A DNA stretch of 64,000 bases from Cedecea neteri (GTDB taxonomy: Bacteria > Pseudomonadota > Gammaproteobacteria > Enterobacterales > Enterobacteriaceae). The notes beneath the pieces were generated by a model, which was given only the letters and a program-made list of their open reading frames with translations, did no database searches and was not told where the DNA came from. Where the stretch lies: positions 1,612,001-1,676,000 of the forward strand of contig NZ_CP009459.1 in the NCBI RefSeq assembly GCF_000758325.1. Reading direction: 5' to 3'. Positions 7,561-18,204 of the stretch are shown piece after piece. The first letter of the stretch is position 1. Each line of letters opens with the position of its first letter. The translations under genes were made by a program, and so were the position numbers.

Positions 7561-10500
7561 GTCGCTGGAAGAAAATAAGCCTCGCGGTGCTGGCTGTGAT
7601 TGTACTGCTGATCGCGGCAGTCGGGTTCCTGGTGGGAACTACGCCAGGCCTGCATTTGCTGTTTAAAGGCGCTAATCGCTGGGTGCCGGGGCTGAATATC
7701 GCCCAGGTTGACGGCGGCTGGCGCAATCTGACGTTAAAGAACCTGCGTTATGAGCAGCCCGGAGTCGCCGTGCGTGCGGGCGAGGTTCATCTTGCGGTAA
7801 AGCTAAACTGCCTGTGGCACAGCAGCCTGTGCGTAAATGATTTTTCGCTGAAAGATGTAGATATTGCGGTCGACACGAAAAAAATGCCGCCGTCTGCCCC
7901 GGTGCAGGAAGAGGACAGCGGCCCGCTGAATCTCTCCACGCCGTACCCGATTACCCTGAGCCGCGTGGCGTTGAATAACGTTAACGTGAAAATCGACGAC
8001 ACCACCGTCTCGGTGATGGACTTCACCAGCGGCCTGACCTGGGAGCAGCGTAACCTGACGCTGACCCCGACATCGCTGGAAGGTTTGCTGATTGCGTTGC
8101 CGAAAGCCGCGCAGGTGGCAAAAGAAGAGATTGTTGAGCCGAAAATTCAAAACCCTCAGCCGGAAGAAGCGCCGCTCGGGGAAACGCTGAAGCAATTGTT
8201 TGAGAAGCCGCTGCTGCCGGAAATGACGGATGTGAATCTGCCGGTAAATCTGAATATTCAGGAATTCCGCGGGGCGCGTCTGCGCCTGACCGGCGATACG
8301 GATTTGCTGGTCAACTCTCTGCTGCTGAAAGTGAGCAGCATCGACGGCAATCTCAAGCTGGATGCGTTGGATGTAGACTCCTCGCAGGGGCTGGTCAACG
8401 CCACCGGCAGCGCGCAGCTGCGCGACAACTGGCCGGTTGATTTAACGCTTAACAGCACGCTGAACATCGACCCGCTGAAAGGCGAAAAAGTGAAGATGAC
8501 CGTGGGCGGTGCGCTGCGCGACGAGCTGAAAGTGGGCGTCAATCTGTCAGGGCCGGTGGGGATGCAGTTGAATGCCCAAACCCGCCTGGCTGAAGCCGGG
8601 CTGCCGCTCAACGTCGAACTGGACAGCAAGCAGCTTGCCTGGCCGCTGACCGGCGCGAAGCAGTATCAGGCTGACAATCTGAAACTGCGCCTGACCGGCA
8701 AAATGACCGACTACAAGCTGGCCTTTAGCACAGCCGTGAAGGGCGACCAGGTTCCGCCTGCCACTATCACGCTGGATGGCAAAGGCAACGAACAGCAGTT
8801 TAGCCTCGATAAGCTGCGTGTGGCTGCGCTGCAGGGCAACACCGACCTGAAAGCGCTGGTGGACTGGAGCAAAGCCATCAGCTGGCAGGGGGAAATAACG
8901 CTGACTGGCATCAACACGGCGAAGCAGTTCCCGGACTGGCCCGCGAAGCTGGACGGCAAGATCAAAACCCGGGGCAGCCTGTATGGCGGCAGTTGGCAGC
9001 TGGATATTTCCGAGCTGAAGCTTGCCGGCAACGTGAAGCAGAATAAGGTCAATGTGGAAGGCACGCTGCAGGGTAACAGCTACATGCAGTGGAAAGTGCC
9101 GGGCCTGCATCTGGAACTGGGCCGCAACACGGTAGACGTGAAAGGCGAACTTGGCGAAAAAGATCTTAACCTTGACGCCAACATAAATGCCCCGAATCTG
9201 GACAACGCCTTGCCTGGTTTAGGTGGGACGGCGAAAGGGATCGTGAAGGTTCGCGGCGACGTAAAAGCGCCACAATTGCTGGCTGACCTGACCGCTAACG
9301 GCCTGCGTTGGCAGGAATTGACGATTGCCCGTGTTCTGCTGAAAGGTGATGTAAAATCGAGCGACCAAATCGCCGGGAACCTCAACCTGCGCGTAGAACG
9401 TGTTGCTCAGCCTGGCGTGAAAGTAGATCTCGTCACGCTGGACGCCAAAGGTGATGAGAAGCAGCACCAGCTTCAACTGCGTATTCAGGGAGAGCCTGTT
9501 TCCGGACGTCTCAACCTGAGCGGCAGCTTCGACCGTAACGAAGAGCGCTGGCGCGGCAAGTTAACGGATACCCGTTTTGATACGCTGGTAGGGCCGTGGG
9601 CGCTCAACCGCGAGCTGACGCTGGACTTCCGCAATAAAGAACAGAAAATCGCCATTGGCCCGCACTGCTGGGTAAACCCGAACGCCGAACTGTGTGTGCC
9701 GCAAACTATCGACGCCGGGGCGAAAGGCCGGGCGCTGGTGAACCTCAACCGCTTCGATCTGGCCATGCTGAAGCCGTTGATGCCTGCGGATACTCAGGCC
9801 AGCGGCGTGTTTACCGGTAAGGCTGACGTGAGCTGGGACAGCGAAGCTGGCGGCCTGCCGCAGGGCCAGGTAACGCTCAGCGGGCGCGGCGTGAAGGTGG
9901 CGCAGGTAGTGAACGGCAATACCTTGCCGGTTGCCTTCGACACGCTAGACCTTAACGCCGAACTGAAGAATAACCGCGCCCAGCTTGGCTGGCTGGTGAA
10001 GGTGGCGAATAACGGGCAGTTTGACGGCCAGGTTCAAATCACCGACCCACAGGGGCGACGTAACCTCGGCGGCAACGTCAATATTCGCAACTTCTCCCTG
10101 GCGATTGCCAACGCCATCTTCTCGAAAGGCGAAAAAGCGGATGGTACGCTGAACGCGAACTTACGCCTCGGTGGCAACCTTGAACGGCCACAGATGTTCG
10201 GGCAAATGCAGCTCAATGGCGTCGATGTTGAAGGCAACTTTATGCCGTTCGAGATGCAGCCAAGCCAGATTGCCATGAACTTCAACGGGATGAACTCCAC
10301 CCTGCAGGGCGTGGTGCGCACTAAGCAAGGCCAGATTGTGTTAAGCGGCGACGCCGACTGGACGCAAATCGACAACTGGCGGGCGCGCATAGCCGCGAAA
10401 GGTAGCAAAGTGCGCATTACCGTGCCGCCGATGGTGCGCCTGGACGTTTCCCCGGATATTGAATTTGTGGCCACACCAAGCCTGTTTACCCTCAACGGGA

Positions 10501-11333
10501 ACGTTGATGTGCCGTGGGCGCGTATCGTGGTACATGATGTGCCGGACAGCGCCGTGGGTGTCTCAAGTGATGAAGTGATGCTGGATAAAGATCTGAAGCC
10601 GGTTAGCCCTAAATCCGCCGGGATCCCGATCAACAGCAACCTGACGATTCACGTCGGCAACAACGTGCGGCTGGACGCTTTCGGCCTGAAAGCGCGCCTG
10701 ACCGGCGATCTGAAAATGGTGCAGGACAAGCAGGGACTCGGCCTCAACGGCCAGATCAACATTCCTCAGGGCCGTTTCCATGCTTACGGCCAGGATCTTA
10801 TCGTCCGCAAAGGCGAACTGCTGTTCTCCGGCCCGCCGGACAACCCGTACCTGAATATTGAAGCTATCCGTAACCCGGACTCGACCGAAAACAGCGTGAC
10901 GGCTGGCGTGCGTGTGACCGGCCCGGCAGATGAACCCAAAGCTGAAATATTCTCAGATCCGGCGATGTCCCAGCAGGAAGCCTTGTCCTACCTGCTTCGC
11001 GGCCAGGGTTTAGACACTTCCGGTAACGACGGCGACGCGATGACGTCGATGCTTGTGGGCCTGGGGGTTGCACAAAGTGGTCAGGTTGTGGGTAAAATCG
11101 GCGAGACGTTTGGCGTAAGCAATCTGGCGCTCGACACCGCGGGGGTGGGTGATTCCTCTCAGGTGGTGGTTAGCGGCTATGTACTGCCGGGTCTACAGGT
11201 TAAATATGGCGTAGGTATTTTTGACTCTCTGGCGACGTTAACGTTACGTTATCGTCTGATGCCTAAGCTGTATCTGGAAGCGGTGTCTGGCGTAGATCAG
11301 GCACTAGATCTGCTCTATCAGTTTGAGTTTTAG
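7557..11333 (+). CDS. tamB: TamB, inner-membrane-anchored AsmA-like periplasm-spanning protein
   Basis: 1258 residues against 1259 in E. coli. One N-terminal transmembrane anchor (about 8-28, [20 protein letters not shown]) is followed by a long beta-rich AsmA/Vps13-like groove. The C-terminal DUF490 domain (about 920-1258) contacts TamA. TamB is implicated in moving phospholipid between membranes, redundantly with YhdP and YdbH. It overlaps tamA by four bases, and ytfP starts two bases after its stop codon. Confidence 0.96.
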   Translation: MSRWKKISLAVLAVIVLLIAAVGFLVGTTPGLHLLFKGANRWVPGLNIAQVDGGWRNLTLKNLRYEQPGVAVRAGEVHLAVKLNCLWHSSLCVNDFSLKDVDIAVDTKKMPPSAPVQEEDSGPLNLSTPYPITLSRVALNNVNVKIDDTTVSVMDFTSGLTWEQRNLTLTPTSLEGLLIALPKAAQVAKEEIVEPKIQNPQPEEAPLGETLKQLFEKPLLPEMTDVNLPVNLNIQEFRGARLRLTGDTDLLVNSLLLKVSSIDGNLKLDALDVDSSQGLVNATGSAQLRDNWPVDLTLNSTLNIDPLKGEKVKMTVGGALRDELKVGVNLSGPVGMQLNAQTRLAEAGLPLNVELDSKQLAWPLTGAKQYQADNLKLRLTGKMTDYKLAFSTAVKGDQVPPATITLDGKGNEQQFSLDKLRVAALQGNTDLKALVDWSKAISWQGEITLTGINTAKQFPDWPAKLDGKIKTRGSLYGGSWQLDISELKLAGNVKQNKVNVEGTLQGNSYMQWKVPGLHLELGRNTVDVKGELGEKDLNLDANINAPNLDNALPGLGGTAKGIVKVRGDVKAPQLLADLTANGLRWQELTIARVLLKGDVKSSDQIAGNLNLRVERVAQPGVKVDLVTLDAKGDEKQHQLQLRIQGEPVSGRLNLSGSFDRNEERWRGKLTDTRFDTLVGPWALNRELTLDFRNKEQKIAIGPHCWVNPNAELCVPQTIDAGAKGRALVNLNRFDLAMLKPLMPADTQASGVFTGKADVSWDSEAGGLPQGQVTLSGRGVKVAQVVNGNTLPVAFDTLDLNAELKNNRAQLGWLVKVANNGQFDGQVQITDPQGRRNLGGNVNIRNFSLAIANAIFSKGEKADGTLNANLRLGGNLERPQMFGQMQLNGVDVEGNFMPFEMQPSQIAMNFNGMNSTLQGVVRTKQGQIVLSGDADWTQIDNWRARIAAKGSKVRITVPPMVRLDVSPDIEFVATPSLFTLNGNVDVPWARIVVHDVPDSAVGVSSDEVMLDKDLKPVSPKSAGIPINSNLTIHVGNNVRLDAFGLKARLTGDLKMVQDKQGLGLNGQINIPQGRFHAYGQDLIVRKGELLFSGPPDNPYLNIEAIRNPDSTENSVTAGVRVTGPADEPKAEIFSDPAMSQQEALSYLLRGQGLDTSGNDGDAMTSMLVGLGVAQSGQVVGKIGETFGVSNLALDTAGVGDSSQVVVSGYVLPGLQVKYGVGIFDSLATLTLRYRLMPKLYLEAVSGVDQALDLLYQFEF

Positions 11334-11335
11334 CA

Positions 11336-11680
11336 ATGCGAATATTTGTTTACGGCAGTTTACGACGCAAACAAGGCAACAGCCACTGGATGACCAACGC
11401 CCAGTGGCTGGGCGACCACACGCAGGAAAACTACGTGTTGTATAGCCTTGGGCATTATCCAGGCGCCGTGCCGGGTGATGGCGTGGTTTCCGGCGAAGTT
11501 TACCGGATAGACGCCTCTACGCTTTCTGAGCTGGACGCGCTGCGCACCAAAGGGGGAGAGTACAGCCGTCAGCTGATTCAGACTCCATACGGCGGCGCGT
11601 GGATGTATGTCTATCAGCGTCCTGTCGAGGGGTTAACCCGAATCGACAGCGGGAACTGGCTGGATCGAGAAAAGTATTAA
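11336..11680 (+). CDS. ytfP: YtfP, gamma-glutamylcyclotransferase-like protein
   Basis: 114 residues. The N-terminal IFVYGSLRRKQGN matches the substrate-binding YGSL motif of the GGCT/AIG2 fold. Glu in TKGGEYSRQL (about residue 74) is the expected general acid/base. Family members cyclise gamma-glutamyl groups, but the substrate of YtfP is unknown. It starts right after tamB, so it is probably the last gene of a tamA-tamB-ytfP operon ended by the hairpin that follows. Confidence 0.9.
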   Translation: MRIFVYGSLRRKQGNSHWMTNAQWLGDHTQENYVLYSLGHYPGAVPGDGVVSGEVYRIDASTLSELDALRTKGGEYSRQLIQTPYGGAWMYVYQRPVEGLTRIDSGNWLDREKY

Positions 11681-11691
11681 TCACACCTAAG

Positions 11692-11720
11692 CGGCCATGC
11701 CAACACATGGCCGTTTTTTT
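11692..11720 (+). terminator. Intrinsic terminator of the tamA-tamB-ytfP operon
   Basis: CGGCCATG (11692-11699), six-base loop, CATGGCCG (11706-11713), then seven T residues. Confidence 0.9.
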
Positions 11721-11864
11721 GCCTGCTTCCCAGCGAATTATCCTCTTACCTGATTTTGCAGCACGCTTTGGAAAGTACTTCCCATATTTTTAATCAGCAT
11801 CTTTTCCTTGCTGGCTATTCCGGCCCTTTCCGCTTATAACTGGCGACATCTTGTACAGTGTTGT

Positions 11865-11879
11865 TTATACTTTGTATAA
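11865..11879. promoter_or_regulatory. Palindrome in the chpSB promoter, candidate antitoxin operator
   Basis: TTATAC-TTT-GTATAA lies 21 bases before the chpS start and overlaps a TATACT-like -10 sequence. MazE-type antitoxins autorepress at palindromes of this kind; binding is inferred. Confidence 0.5.
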
Positions 11880-11900
11880 CATGCCCTGTCAGGAGAGCGT

Positions 11901-12152
11901 ATGCGCATTACCATCAAAAAATGGGGGAACAGTGCTGGTATGGTCATTCCCGGAGCACTAATGGATGAACTAGGCGTAAAAATTGGACAAAGCCTGGAGG
12001 CTGAAGTGATGAATAATCAACTGATCATGAAACCCATAAGGAAGAAATACACGCTGGACGAACTGTTGGCTCAGGGCGACCCGTCGGCACCAAAAGTTTC
12101 TGAAGAAGACATTTGGGGCAAGGATAACCCGGTCGGGAAAGAAGTTTGGTGA
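11901..12152 (+). CDS. chpS: ChpS antitoxin, AbrB/MazE fold
   Basis: 83 residues. The swapped-hairpin DNA-binding domain is MRITIKKWGNSAGMVIPGAL (1-20), followed by a C-terminal tail (KKYTLDELLAQGDPSAPKVS...) that binds and neutralises ChpB. An AGGAGAGC ribosome site precedes the ATG. It overlaps chpB by seven bases, the usual antitoxin-first arrangement. The locus sits between ytfP and ppa as in E. coli. Confidence 0.92.
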   Translation: MRITIKKWGNSAGMVIPGALMDELGVKIGQSLEAEVMNNQLIMKPIRKKYTLDELLAQGDPSAPKVSEEDIWGKDNPVGKEVW

Positions 12153-12496
12153 GACGCGGGGGTTTTGAAAGGGGAGATATTGTTCTCGTGGGGTTCAATC
12201 CCGCCGTTGGCCGGGAGCAACAGGGAGAAGGCCGTCCTGCTCTTGTGCTTTCAACCCGGGCATTTAACCAGACGGGCACTGCGCTAGTGGCACCTATAAC
12301 CCAGGGCGGAAATTATGCAAGGGACGCAGGTTTTGCCGTTTCACTTAGCGGATGCGGGACAGAGACCTGTGGCGTGGTGTTAATTAATCAAGCCAGAATG
12401 GTCGATCTTGAATGCCGTGGAGCACAGAAACTTGAAACCGTTCCGGCAGACATTGTCGAGGAAGTTTTGGCACGTTTTCAGGCCATCCTCGAATAA
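12146..12496 (+). CDS. chpB: ChpB toxin, MazF/PemK-family endoribonuclease
   Basis: 116 residues beginning MVRRGGFERGDIVLVGFNPA, aligned end to end with E. coli ChpB. MazF-fold toxins cleave mRNA at short sequences, and ChpB prefers sites around ACY. The family fold elements RGDIVLV, RPALVLS and TALVAPITQG are present. The start is a TTG at 12146 inside chpS, which gives the E. coli length; a GTG at 12149 is the alternative and would lose one residue. It ends at a strong terminator. Confidence 0.92.
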   Translation: MVRRGGFERGDIVLVGFNPAVGREQQGEGRPALVLSTRAFNQTGTALVAPITQGGNYARDAGFAVSLSGCGTETCGVVLINQARMVDLECRGAQKLETVPADIVEEVLARFQAILE

Positions 12497-12501
12497 ACAA
12501 A

Positions 12502-12523
12502 AACACCGCCCTGAGGCGGTGTT
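12502..12523. terminator. Bidirectional terminator between convergent chpB and ppa
   Basis: AACACCGCC (12502-12510), loop CTGA, GGCGGTGTT (12515-12523), flanked by A residues before and T residues after. Confidence 0.9.
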
Positions 12524-12544
12524 TTTTCTTTCTGGCGGGCTAAC

Positions 12545-13075
12545 TTACTTCTTAGCAGCGCGTTCGAAAGAAGCGATGATTTCAGCTTTAGCAGCTTCGG
12601 CGTTATCCCAGCCGTCAACTTTCACCCATTTGCCTTTCTCGAGATCTTTGTAGTGCTCGAAGAAGTGAGTGATCTGCGCTTTCAGCAGTTCTGGCAGGTC
12701 GTTCACATCTTTGATGTGATCGTATTCTTTGCTCAGCTTGGTGTGCGGAACCGCAACCAGTTTTGCATCTTCGCCAGACTCGTCGGTCATTTTCAGAACG
12801 CCAACTGGACGGCAACGGATCACGCTACCTGGCTCCAGCGGGTATGGGGTTGGGACCAGTACGTCAACCGGGTCACCGTCCAGAGACAGGGTGTGGTTGA
12901 TGTAACCGTAGTTGCACGGGTAGAACATTGCAGTAGACATGAAACGGTCAACAAACAGCGCGCCGCTCTCTTTGTCTACTTCGTATTTGATTGGATCGGC
13001 GTTAGCAGGGATTTCGATAACAACGTAGATGTCTTCCGGCAGATCTTTACCCGCTGGGACGTTGAGTAAGCTCAT
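12545..13075 (-). CDS. ppa: Inorganic pyrophosphatase, family I
   Basis: 176 residues starting [20 protein letters not shown], nearly identical to E. coli Ppa. I place the start at 13075, behind AAGGAAACAG, although an in-frame ATG exists 30 bases upstream. The family signature DGDPVDVLV with its magnesium-binding aspartates is present. It hydrolyses pyrophosphate to phosphate in the cytosol, pulling biosynthetic reactions forward; it is normally a hexamer and essential. Confidence 0.97.
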   Translation of the reverse strand: MSLLNVPAGKDLPEDIYVVIEIPANADPIKYEVDKESGALFVDRFMSTAMFYPCNYGYINHTLSLDGDPVDVLVPTPYPLEPGSVIRCRPVGVLKMTDESGEDAKLVAVPHTKLSKEYDHIKDVNDLPELLKAQITHFFEHYKDLEKGKWVKVDGWDNAEAAKAEIIASFERAAKK

Positions 13076-13283
13076 GTCTGTTTCCTTTAACCTGGTGTAT
13101 TTCAAGTGCCCGATATTATAGCCAACTGCGATTAAATGTCTTTTGCTGTTTTTTGACCGCGAGCCCCCCGACGGGTCAAATACCCCGCTTCAGGCTACTC
13201 AAATCTTGAGTCATTTCATTGTCATAATTGAGTTAAACATCATGGCAACAAGCACTTAACGAACGTAAATAACGCAAATTGAT

Positions 13284-13310
13284 TAAACATTTTCCGAAAA
13301 TTGCCGATAA
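13284..13310 (+). promoter_or_regulatory. Flagellar sigma28 (FliA) promoter of the chemoreceptor gene
   Basis: TAAA (13284-13287), 15 bases, GCCGATAA (13303-13310): an exact match to the sigma28 consensus TAAA-N15-GCCGATAA. It lies 48 bases before the chemoreceptor start. Confidence 0.93.
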
Positions 13311-13358
13311 CACGCTCACTACTTTATTCATGAGCCATCGTTAAACCGGGAATTAAGC

Positions 13359-14912
13359 ATGTTGAGAAATTTGTCGATTCGCACGGGGCTGCTGACGCTG
13401 TTAGCGGTTATGACGTTCTTGCTGTTGGTTGTAAGCGGCATCGGCATTTATGCCCTGCAGCAAAGTTCCACTTCTCTTGAGCGTATCAACCGCCTGCAGG
13501 GTGAGCAAATGGTGCGCATTAGCGATGGCTATATTCTGCTGCTTCGCGCCCGAAACGAGGCAAGCCAGGCGGTACGCCAGATGGAAATTGGCATGCTGGA
13601 CGACGCGACAAAAGCCACGCAGAAGATCGTGGGTGAAGTTGGGCTGGCGCAGAAAAACCTTAAGTCCGTCATCGACAGCGGCGTGAATGACGACCAGGGT
13701 AACGCCCTGCTTACCGGCCTGGCAAAGAGCTTTGGTGCCTATCAGGCGCAAGGTATTACGCCGATGCTTGCCGCGCTGCAAAAGCAAAGCCCGGACGACT
13801 ATTACGACCTGCTGGAAAAAAGCCTGATCCCGCTGGGGCAGAAGTTTGATAATGACGTGCAGGCTTTCCAGAGCTGGGGTGAAACGCGCGGAAACAGCGA
13901 AGTGGCTGCCGTTCAGCTGCACAAGACCCTTGTTCTGGGCTTTATTATTTTTGCCGCGCTGCTGACCGCCGCGATTATTGTGCTGGTCTGGCTGGCGCTG
14001 CGCCACCTGCTGTTGAAGCCACTGGATGAGGCGATTCATCAACTGGAGTACGTGGCCGATGGCGATTTAACCCAACCGCTCCCGCAAACGGGCAACAACG
14101 AATTTGGCCGTCTTGCCAGCGCGATCGTGGCGATGAGAACCTCGCTGGTGGAGTCGGTCAGCCGCGTGCGGGATGCCTCTTCCCAGATTGATACCGGCAG
14201 CCGTGAGCTGGCGGCGGGCAACCTCAATCTTTCCCAACGTACGGAGTCCACGGCGACCTCGCTGGAGGAAACGGCGGCCAGCATGGAGCAAATTACGGCG
14301 ACGGTGAAGCAAAATGCCGATAACGCCGAGCAGGCGCACAAGCTGGCGAAAGTCGTCTCCGATACCGCCGACCGTGGCAGCGAAATGGTTTGCTACGTGA
14401 TTGAAAAAATGCGCGATATTTCCGGCAGCGCAGGACGTATTGCCGACATTCTGAGCGTTATCGACGGCATCGCTTTCCAGACCAATATTCTGGCGCTTAA
14501 CGCTTCGGTGGAAGCCGCCCGGGCAGGTGAACAAGGCCGTGGTTTTGCCGTAGTAGCCGGTGAAGTTCGTACCCTGGCAAGCCGCAGCGCTGAGGCAGCA
14601 AAAGAGATCCGCACCTTGATTTCCGATTCGCAAACTCACGTGGGTGAGGGCAGCGAGCTTGCGCAACAGGCCGGGGAAACGATGGACGAAATCGCCGAAG
14701 AAATTATGCGTATGACTAAACTGGTTCGCGAAATTGCCAACGCGTCTAACGAGCAAAGCCACGGTATTGAGCAGGTCAATATTGCGGTCAGCCAGATGGA
14801 TGAAGCGGCACAGCAGAATGCGGCTTTAGTTGAGCAATCCACTGCGGCCACGCATTCGCTTGAAGAACAGTCGCAGCAATTGGTCGCCGCGATGGCTTCG
14901 TTCCGCTATTAA
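13359..14912 (+). CDS. Methyl-accepting chemotaxis protein, Tar/Tsr-type topology
   Basis: 517 residues. Transmembrane segment 1 (about 10-32), a four-helix-bundle periplasmic ligand domain (about 35-188), transmembrane segment 2 (about 189-212), a HAMP domain (about 213-268) and a long signalling coiled coil. The kinase-control tip reads [26 protein letters not shown]. Glu/Gln-rich methylation helices flank it. There is no NWETF-type pentapeptide for CheR/CheB docking at the C-terminus (ends MASFRY), so it may need a high-abundance receptor for adaptation. The ligand is not deducible. The gene is absent from this ppa-fbp position in E. coli. Confidence 0.93.
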   Translation: MLRNLSIRTGLLTLLAVMTFLLLVVSGIGIYALQQSSTSLERINRLQGEQMVRISDGYILLLRARNEASQAVRQMEIGMLDDATKATQKIVGEVGLAQKNLKSVIDSGVNDDQGNALLTGLAKSFGAYQAQGITPMLAALQKQSPDDYYDLLEKSLIPLGQKFDNDVQAFQSWGETRGNSEVAAVQLHKTLVLGFIIFAALLTAAIIVLVWLALRHLLLKPLDEAIHQLEYVADGDLTQPLPQTGNNEFGRLASAIVAMRTSLVESVSRVRDASSQIDTGSRELAAGNLNLSQRTESTATSLEETAASMEQITATVKQNADNAEQAHKLAKVVSDTADRGSEMVCYVIEKMRDISGSAGRIADILSVIDGIAFQTNILALNASVEAARAGEQGRGFAVVAGEVRTLASRSAEAAKEIRTLISDSQTHVGEGSELAQQAGETMDEIAEEIMRMTKLVREIANASNEQSHGIEQVNIAVSQMDEAAQQNAALVEQSTAATHSLEEQSQQLVAAMASFRY

Positions 14913-15049
14913 TCAACAGTCATTCGTAGCGGTGAACGGCATTTTGTCCTCGCCGCTACTCATTTTGGTGGGGTGATTCATCCCCCGGCTTTGCTCTAAT
15001 ATAAAAATTTAACGTATAAACAATCTGTTAGGATTTTTAAGAGGGATCT

Positions 15050-15547
15050 ATGGCAATCTGCATTCAGTGTGATAACGAAGCGATAAAAGACAGCGATTAC
15101 TGCGCTGTGTGTGAGGAGAAAGAGTTTAAACGTATCCGTGGCTGGCTTTATGTCCCCGCGCTGGGTTTGGTGCTTTCGGTTCTGTTCAACTTTATCGCTT
15201 TCGTTAACACTCTGAAAATAATAACGAATAATTATGATTATTTTACCGGGGCTGCCTGGGGAGTACTGATTTTCGAAGCCGTAGGGTTTGCAGGCCTGTT
15301 TGCCTCGGCCATTTACGTTTCTAGCCTCTTTTTCCGTAAAAAGCGCCAGCTACCACGCTACTATATTGTGTTGTTCGTGGCAGGAATCGTTTTCCAGGCG
15401 TTGGATCTTTACTTCGCCAAGGCCTTCTTCGAAGTGCCGATCGATTTTGACGCGGCAAAAACGTTGATGCGTAACTTCTTTGGGGCCTGTATCTGGATCC
15501 CTTATTTCTGCGTTTCCGAGCGAGTTAAGCGCACTTTCGTCCTCTGA
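15050..15547 (+). CDS. DUF2569 inner-membrane protein with N-terminal zinc-ribbon
   Basis: 165 residues. The first 21 residues form a zinc-ribbon-like knuckle with Cys4, Cys7, Cys18 and Cys21. RIRGWLYVPALGLVLSVLFN then starts a DUF2569 domain with four predicted membrane helices (about 34-56, 68-95, 103-122, 140-155) and the family-type ending SERVKRTF. E. coli YdgK carries a DUF2569 domain. The function is unknown. It stands alone behind the chemoreceptor gene with its own AGAGGG ribosome site. Confidence 0.8.
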   Translation: MAICIQCDNEAIKDSDYCAVCEEKEFKRIRGWLYVPALGLVLSVLFNFIAFVNTLKIITNNYDYFTGAAWGVLIFEAVGFAGLFASAIYVSSLFFRKKRQLPRYYIVLFVAGIVFQALDLYFAKAFFEVPIDFDAAKTLMRNFFGACIWIPYFCVSERVKRTFVL

Positions 15548-15592
15548 TTTTCAGCGTGCCGCTGCGGGTATGGCGGCGGCACGCCGTTGTCA

Positions 15593-16591
15593 TCAGGCGT
15601 CCGGGTATTCGCGAATAAAGCGCTCTACGTCATCGACCATGTGTTTCGTGCCGACGAAGAACGGGCGGCGCTGGTGCAGCGTGGTTGGGATGATATCCAG
15701 AATTCTCTCTTTCCCGTCGCTGGCTTTTCCGCCGGCCTGTTCCGCGAGGAACGCCATTGGGTTGCCCTCATACAGCAAACGCAGCTTGCCTTCCGGGTGG
15801 CTGGCGGTGCTTGGGTAAAGATAAATACCGCCTTTCAGCAGGTTACGATGGAAGTCCGCGACCAGGGAGCCAATGTAGCGCGAGGTGTACGGGCGCTTGC
15901 TGGCGGCATCTTCTTCCTGGCAGAACTTGATGTACTTCTTCACGCCGGTCGGGAATTTAATGTAGTTGCCTTCGTTAATGGAGTAGGTGTTGCCTCTTTC
16001 CGGGAAGCGCATACGTTCCTGGCTCAGGCAGAACACGCCGAGAGAAGGATCGTAGGTGAAGGCGTGTACGCCGCAGCCGGTGGTGTAAACCAGCATCGTT
16101 GATGAGCCGTAAACCACGTAGCCTGCAGCAACCTGCTGGTTACCTGGCTGGAGGAAATCCTCCTCGGTGACCGGCGTGCCGACTGGCGTAATGCGGCGGT
16201 AAATAGAGAAAATGGTGCCAACGGACACGTTGACATCGATGTTAGAAGATCCGTCAAGCGGGTCCATCAGCACGACATATTTTGCCTGCTCGGCGCCTTC
16301 AAAGACCACGATCTCGTCTTCTTCTTCGGAAGCGATACCGGCCACAATACCGCGCGCTTTTAACGCTGCCTTCAGTTTTTCATTCGCGAACAGGTCGAGT
16401 TTTTGCTGCTCTTCGCCCTGCACGTTTTCGGCACCGCTCGCCCCCAGGATATCGACCAGACCGGCCTTATTGATATCGCGGTGGATGATTTTAGCGCCCA
16501 GCTTTATTGCCGACAGTAAAGCCGTGAGCTCACCGGTAGCATGGGAAAACTCATGCTGCTTTTCGACAATAAATTCACCTAACGTTTTCAT
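15593..16591 (-). CDS. fbp: Fructose-1,6-bisphosphatase class I
   Basis: 332 residues, the E. coli Fbp length. The magnesium/phosphate-binding motif [20 protein letters not shown] and the downstream [17 protein letters not shown] segment are diagnostic. It dephosphorylates fructose-1,6-bisphosphate in gluconeogenesis and is allosterically inhibited by AMP in E. coli. It is divergent from mpl, as in E. coli. A GC-rich hairpin without a T-run lies just beyond the stop codon (about 15554-15584). Confidence 0.97.
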   Translation of the reverse strand: MKTLGEFIVEKQHEFSHATGELTALLSAIKLGAKIIHRDINKAGLVDILGASGAENVQGEEQQKLDLFANEKLKAALKARGIVAGIASEEEDEIVVFEGAEQAKYVVLMDPLDGSSNIDVNVSVGTIFSIYRRITPVGTPVTEEDFLQPGNQQVAAGYVVYGSSTMLVYTTGCGVHAFTYDPSLGVFCLSQERMRFPERGNTYSINEGNYIKFPTGVKKYIKFCQEEDAASKRPYTSRYIGSLVADFHRNLLKGGIYLYPSTASHPEGKLRLLYEGNPMAFLAEQAGGKASDGKERILDIIPTTLHQRRPFFVGTKHMVDDVERFIREYPDA

Positions 16592-16766
16592 AACACTTTC
16601 CCTGCATCATTATGTTGGATAAAGCGATCGCAACAATCTTAACAAATTTTCAAATTGTCGCGCACAGGTGAATCGCGCCAGCAAGATAAGGAATATCCTG
16701 AAATGCGTTTCGCCTCCGCAGCCATGCGGTTAGAATGTGCGCCAAACAAAGAAAGGATAGTTTCGT

Positions 16767-18152
16767 ATGCGCATTCATATTCTAGGGATCTGTGGCACCT
16801 TTATGGGCGGCCTGGCGATGCTGGCACGCTCTTTAGGGCATGAAGTGACGGGCTCGGACGCCAATGTTTACCCACCGATGAGTACGCTGCTCGAAGAGCA
16901 GGGGATCTCGTTAATCGAAGGTTATGACGCCAGTCAGCTCGACTCACACCCGGATCTGGTGATCATCGGTAACGCGATGACGCGCGGAAATCCGTGCGTG
17001 GAAGCCGTGCTGGAGCAGGGCATTCCGTATATGTCCGGGCCGCAATGGCTGCATGACTTTGTGCTGCGTGACCGCTGGGTGATTGCGGTGGCGGGGACGC
17101 ATGGTAAAACCACCACCGCCGGCATGGCGACCTGGATCCTTGAAGCCTGTGGCTATAAGCCTGGCTTTGTCATTGGCGGCGTACCGGGCAACTTTGACGT
17201 ATCTGCGCGCCTGGGCGATAGCCCCTTCTTCGTTATTGAAGCCGATGAATATGACTGCGCGTTCTTCGACAAACGCTCAAAATTTGTCCATTACTGCCCG
17301 CGGACGCTGATCCTCAATAACCTCGAGTTCGATCACGCGGATATCTTTGACGATCTGAAAGCGATCCAAAAGCAGTTCCATCACCTGGTACGCATTGTCC
17401 CAGGCCAGGGCAAAATTATCTGGCCGGAAAACGACGTCAATCTGAAGCAAACCCTGGCGATGGGCTGCTGGAGCGAGCAGGAGCTGGTGGGCGATCAGGG
17501 CCACTGGCAGGCGAAGAAGCTGACGACCGATGCTTCGCAGTGGGAAGTTTACCTGGACGGCGAATGCGTGGGCACCGTGAACTGGCAACTGGTCGGCGAA
17601 CACAACATGCATAACGGCCTGATGGCCATTGCCGCTGCCCGCCACGTTGGCGTTACTCCTGCTGACGCAGCTCAGGCGCTGGGTAGTTTCGTGAACGCCC
17701 GTCGTCGTCTTGAACTGCGCGGTGAAGCGCATGGCGTCACCGTTTATGATGATTTTGCTCATCACCCGACGGCGATTCTGGCTACGCTTGCTGCCCTGCG
17801 CGGGAAAGTGGGCGGTACCGCTCGCATTCTGGCCGTGCTGGAACCTCGTTCTAACACCATGAAAATGGGAGTATGCAAAGACGATCTGGCCCCTTCTCTG
17901 GGGCGCGCGGACGAAGTGTTCCTGCTTCAACCGCAGCACATTCCGTGGCAGGTTGCTGAAGTGGCGGAAGCGTGCGTGCAGCCAGCACACTGGAGTGCGG
18001 ATGTGGACACGCTCGCGGAGATGGTAGTGAAAACGGCCCAGCCTGGCGATCATATTCTGGTCATGAGCAACGGCGGCTTTGGCGGTATTCATCAGAAACT
18101 GCTGGATGGTCTGGCGAAGAAAGCTGAACAGCAGAGTGAGCAAGCGTTTTAA
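16767..18152 (+). CDS. mpl: UDP-N-acetylmuramate:L-alanyl-gamma-D-glutamyl-meso-diaminopimelate ligase
   Basis: 461 residues. The N-terminal nucleotide-binding segment MRIHILGICGTFMGGLAMLA and the Mur-ligase ATP loop AVAGTHGKTTTAGM are clear, with the central EADEYDCAFFDKRSKF region typical of Mpl. It reattaches the murein tripeptide recovered by recycling to UDP-MurNAc in the cytosol. An AAAGGA ribosome site precedes the ATG. The terminator after it also ends the block that is collinear with the E. coli ytf-fbp region. Confidence 0.97.
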   Translation: MRIHILGICGTFMGGLAMLARSLGHEVTGSDANVYPPMSTLLEEQGISLIEGYDASQLDSHPDLVIIGNAMTRGNPCVEAVLEQGIPYMSGPQWLHDFVLRDRWVIAVAGTHGKTTTAGMATWILEACGYKPGFVIGGVPGNFDVSARLGDSPFFVIEADEYDCAFFDKRSKFVHYCPRTLILNNLEFDHADIFDDLKAIQKQFHHLVRIVPGQGKIIWPENDVNLKQTLAMGCWSEQELVGDQGHWQAKKLTTDASQWEVYLDGECVGTVNWQLVGEHNMHNGLMAIAAARHVGVTPADAAQALGSFVNARRRLELRGEAHGVTVYDDFAHHPTAILATLAALRGKVGGTARILAVLEPRSNTMKMGVCKDDLAPSLGRADEVFLLQPQHIPWQVAEVAEACVQPAHWSADVDTLAEMVVKTAQPGDHILVMSNGGFGGIHQKLLDGLAKKAEQQSEQAF

Positions 18153-18171
18153 GCGTAGAGCCTGACGATAA

Positions 18172-18202
18172 AAAAGGGCGTGCCTGACGGTACGCCCTTT
18201 TT
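18172..18202. terminator. Bidirectional terminator between mpl and yhaH
   Basis: AAAAGGGCGTGCC and GGTACGCCCTTTT pair across TGAC with one mismatch, and T residues follow. It serves both converging genes. Confidence 0.9.
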
Positions 18203-18204
18203 GT

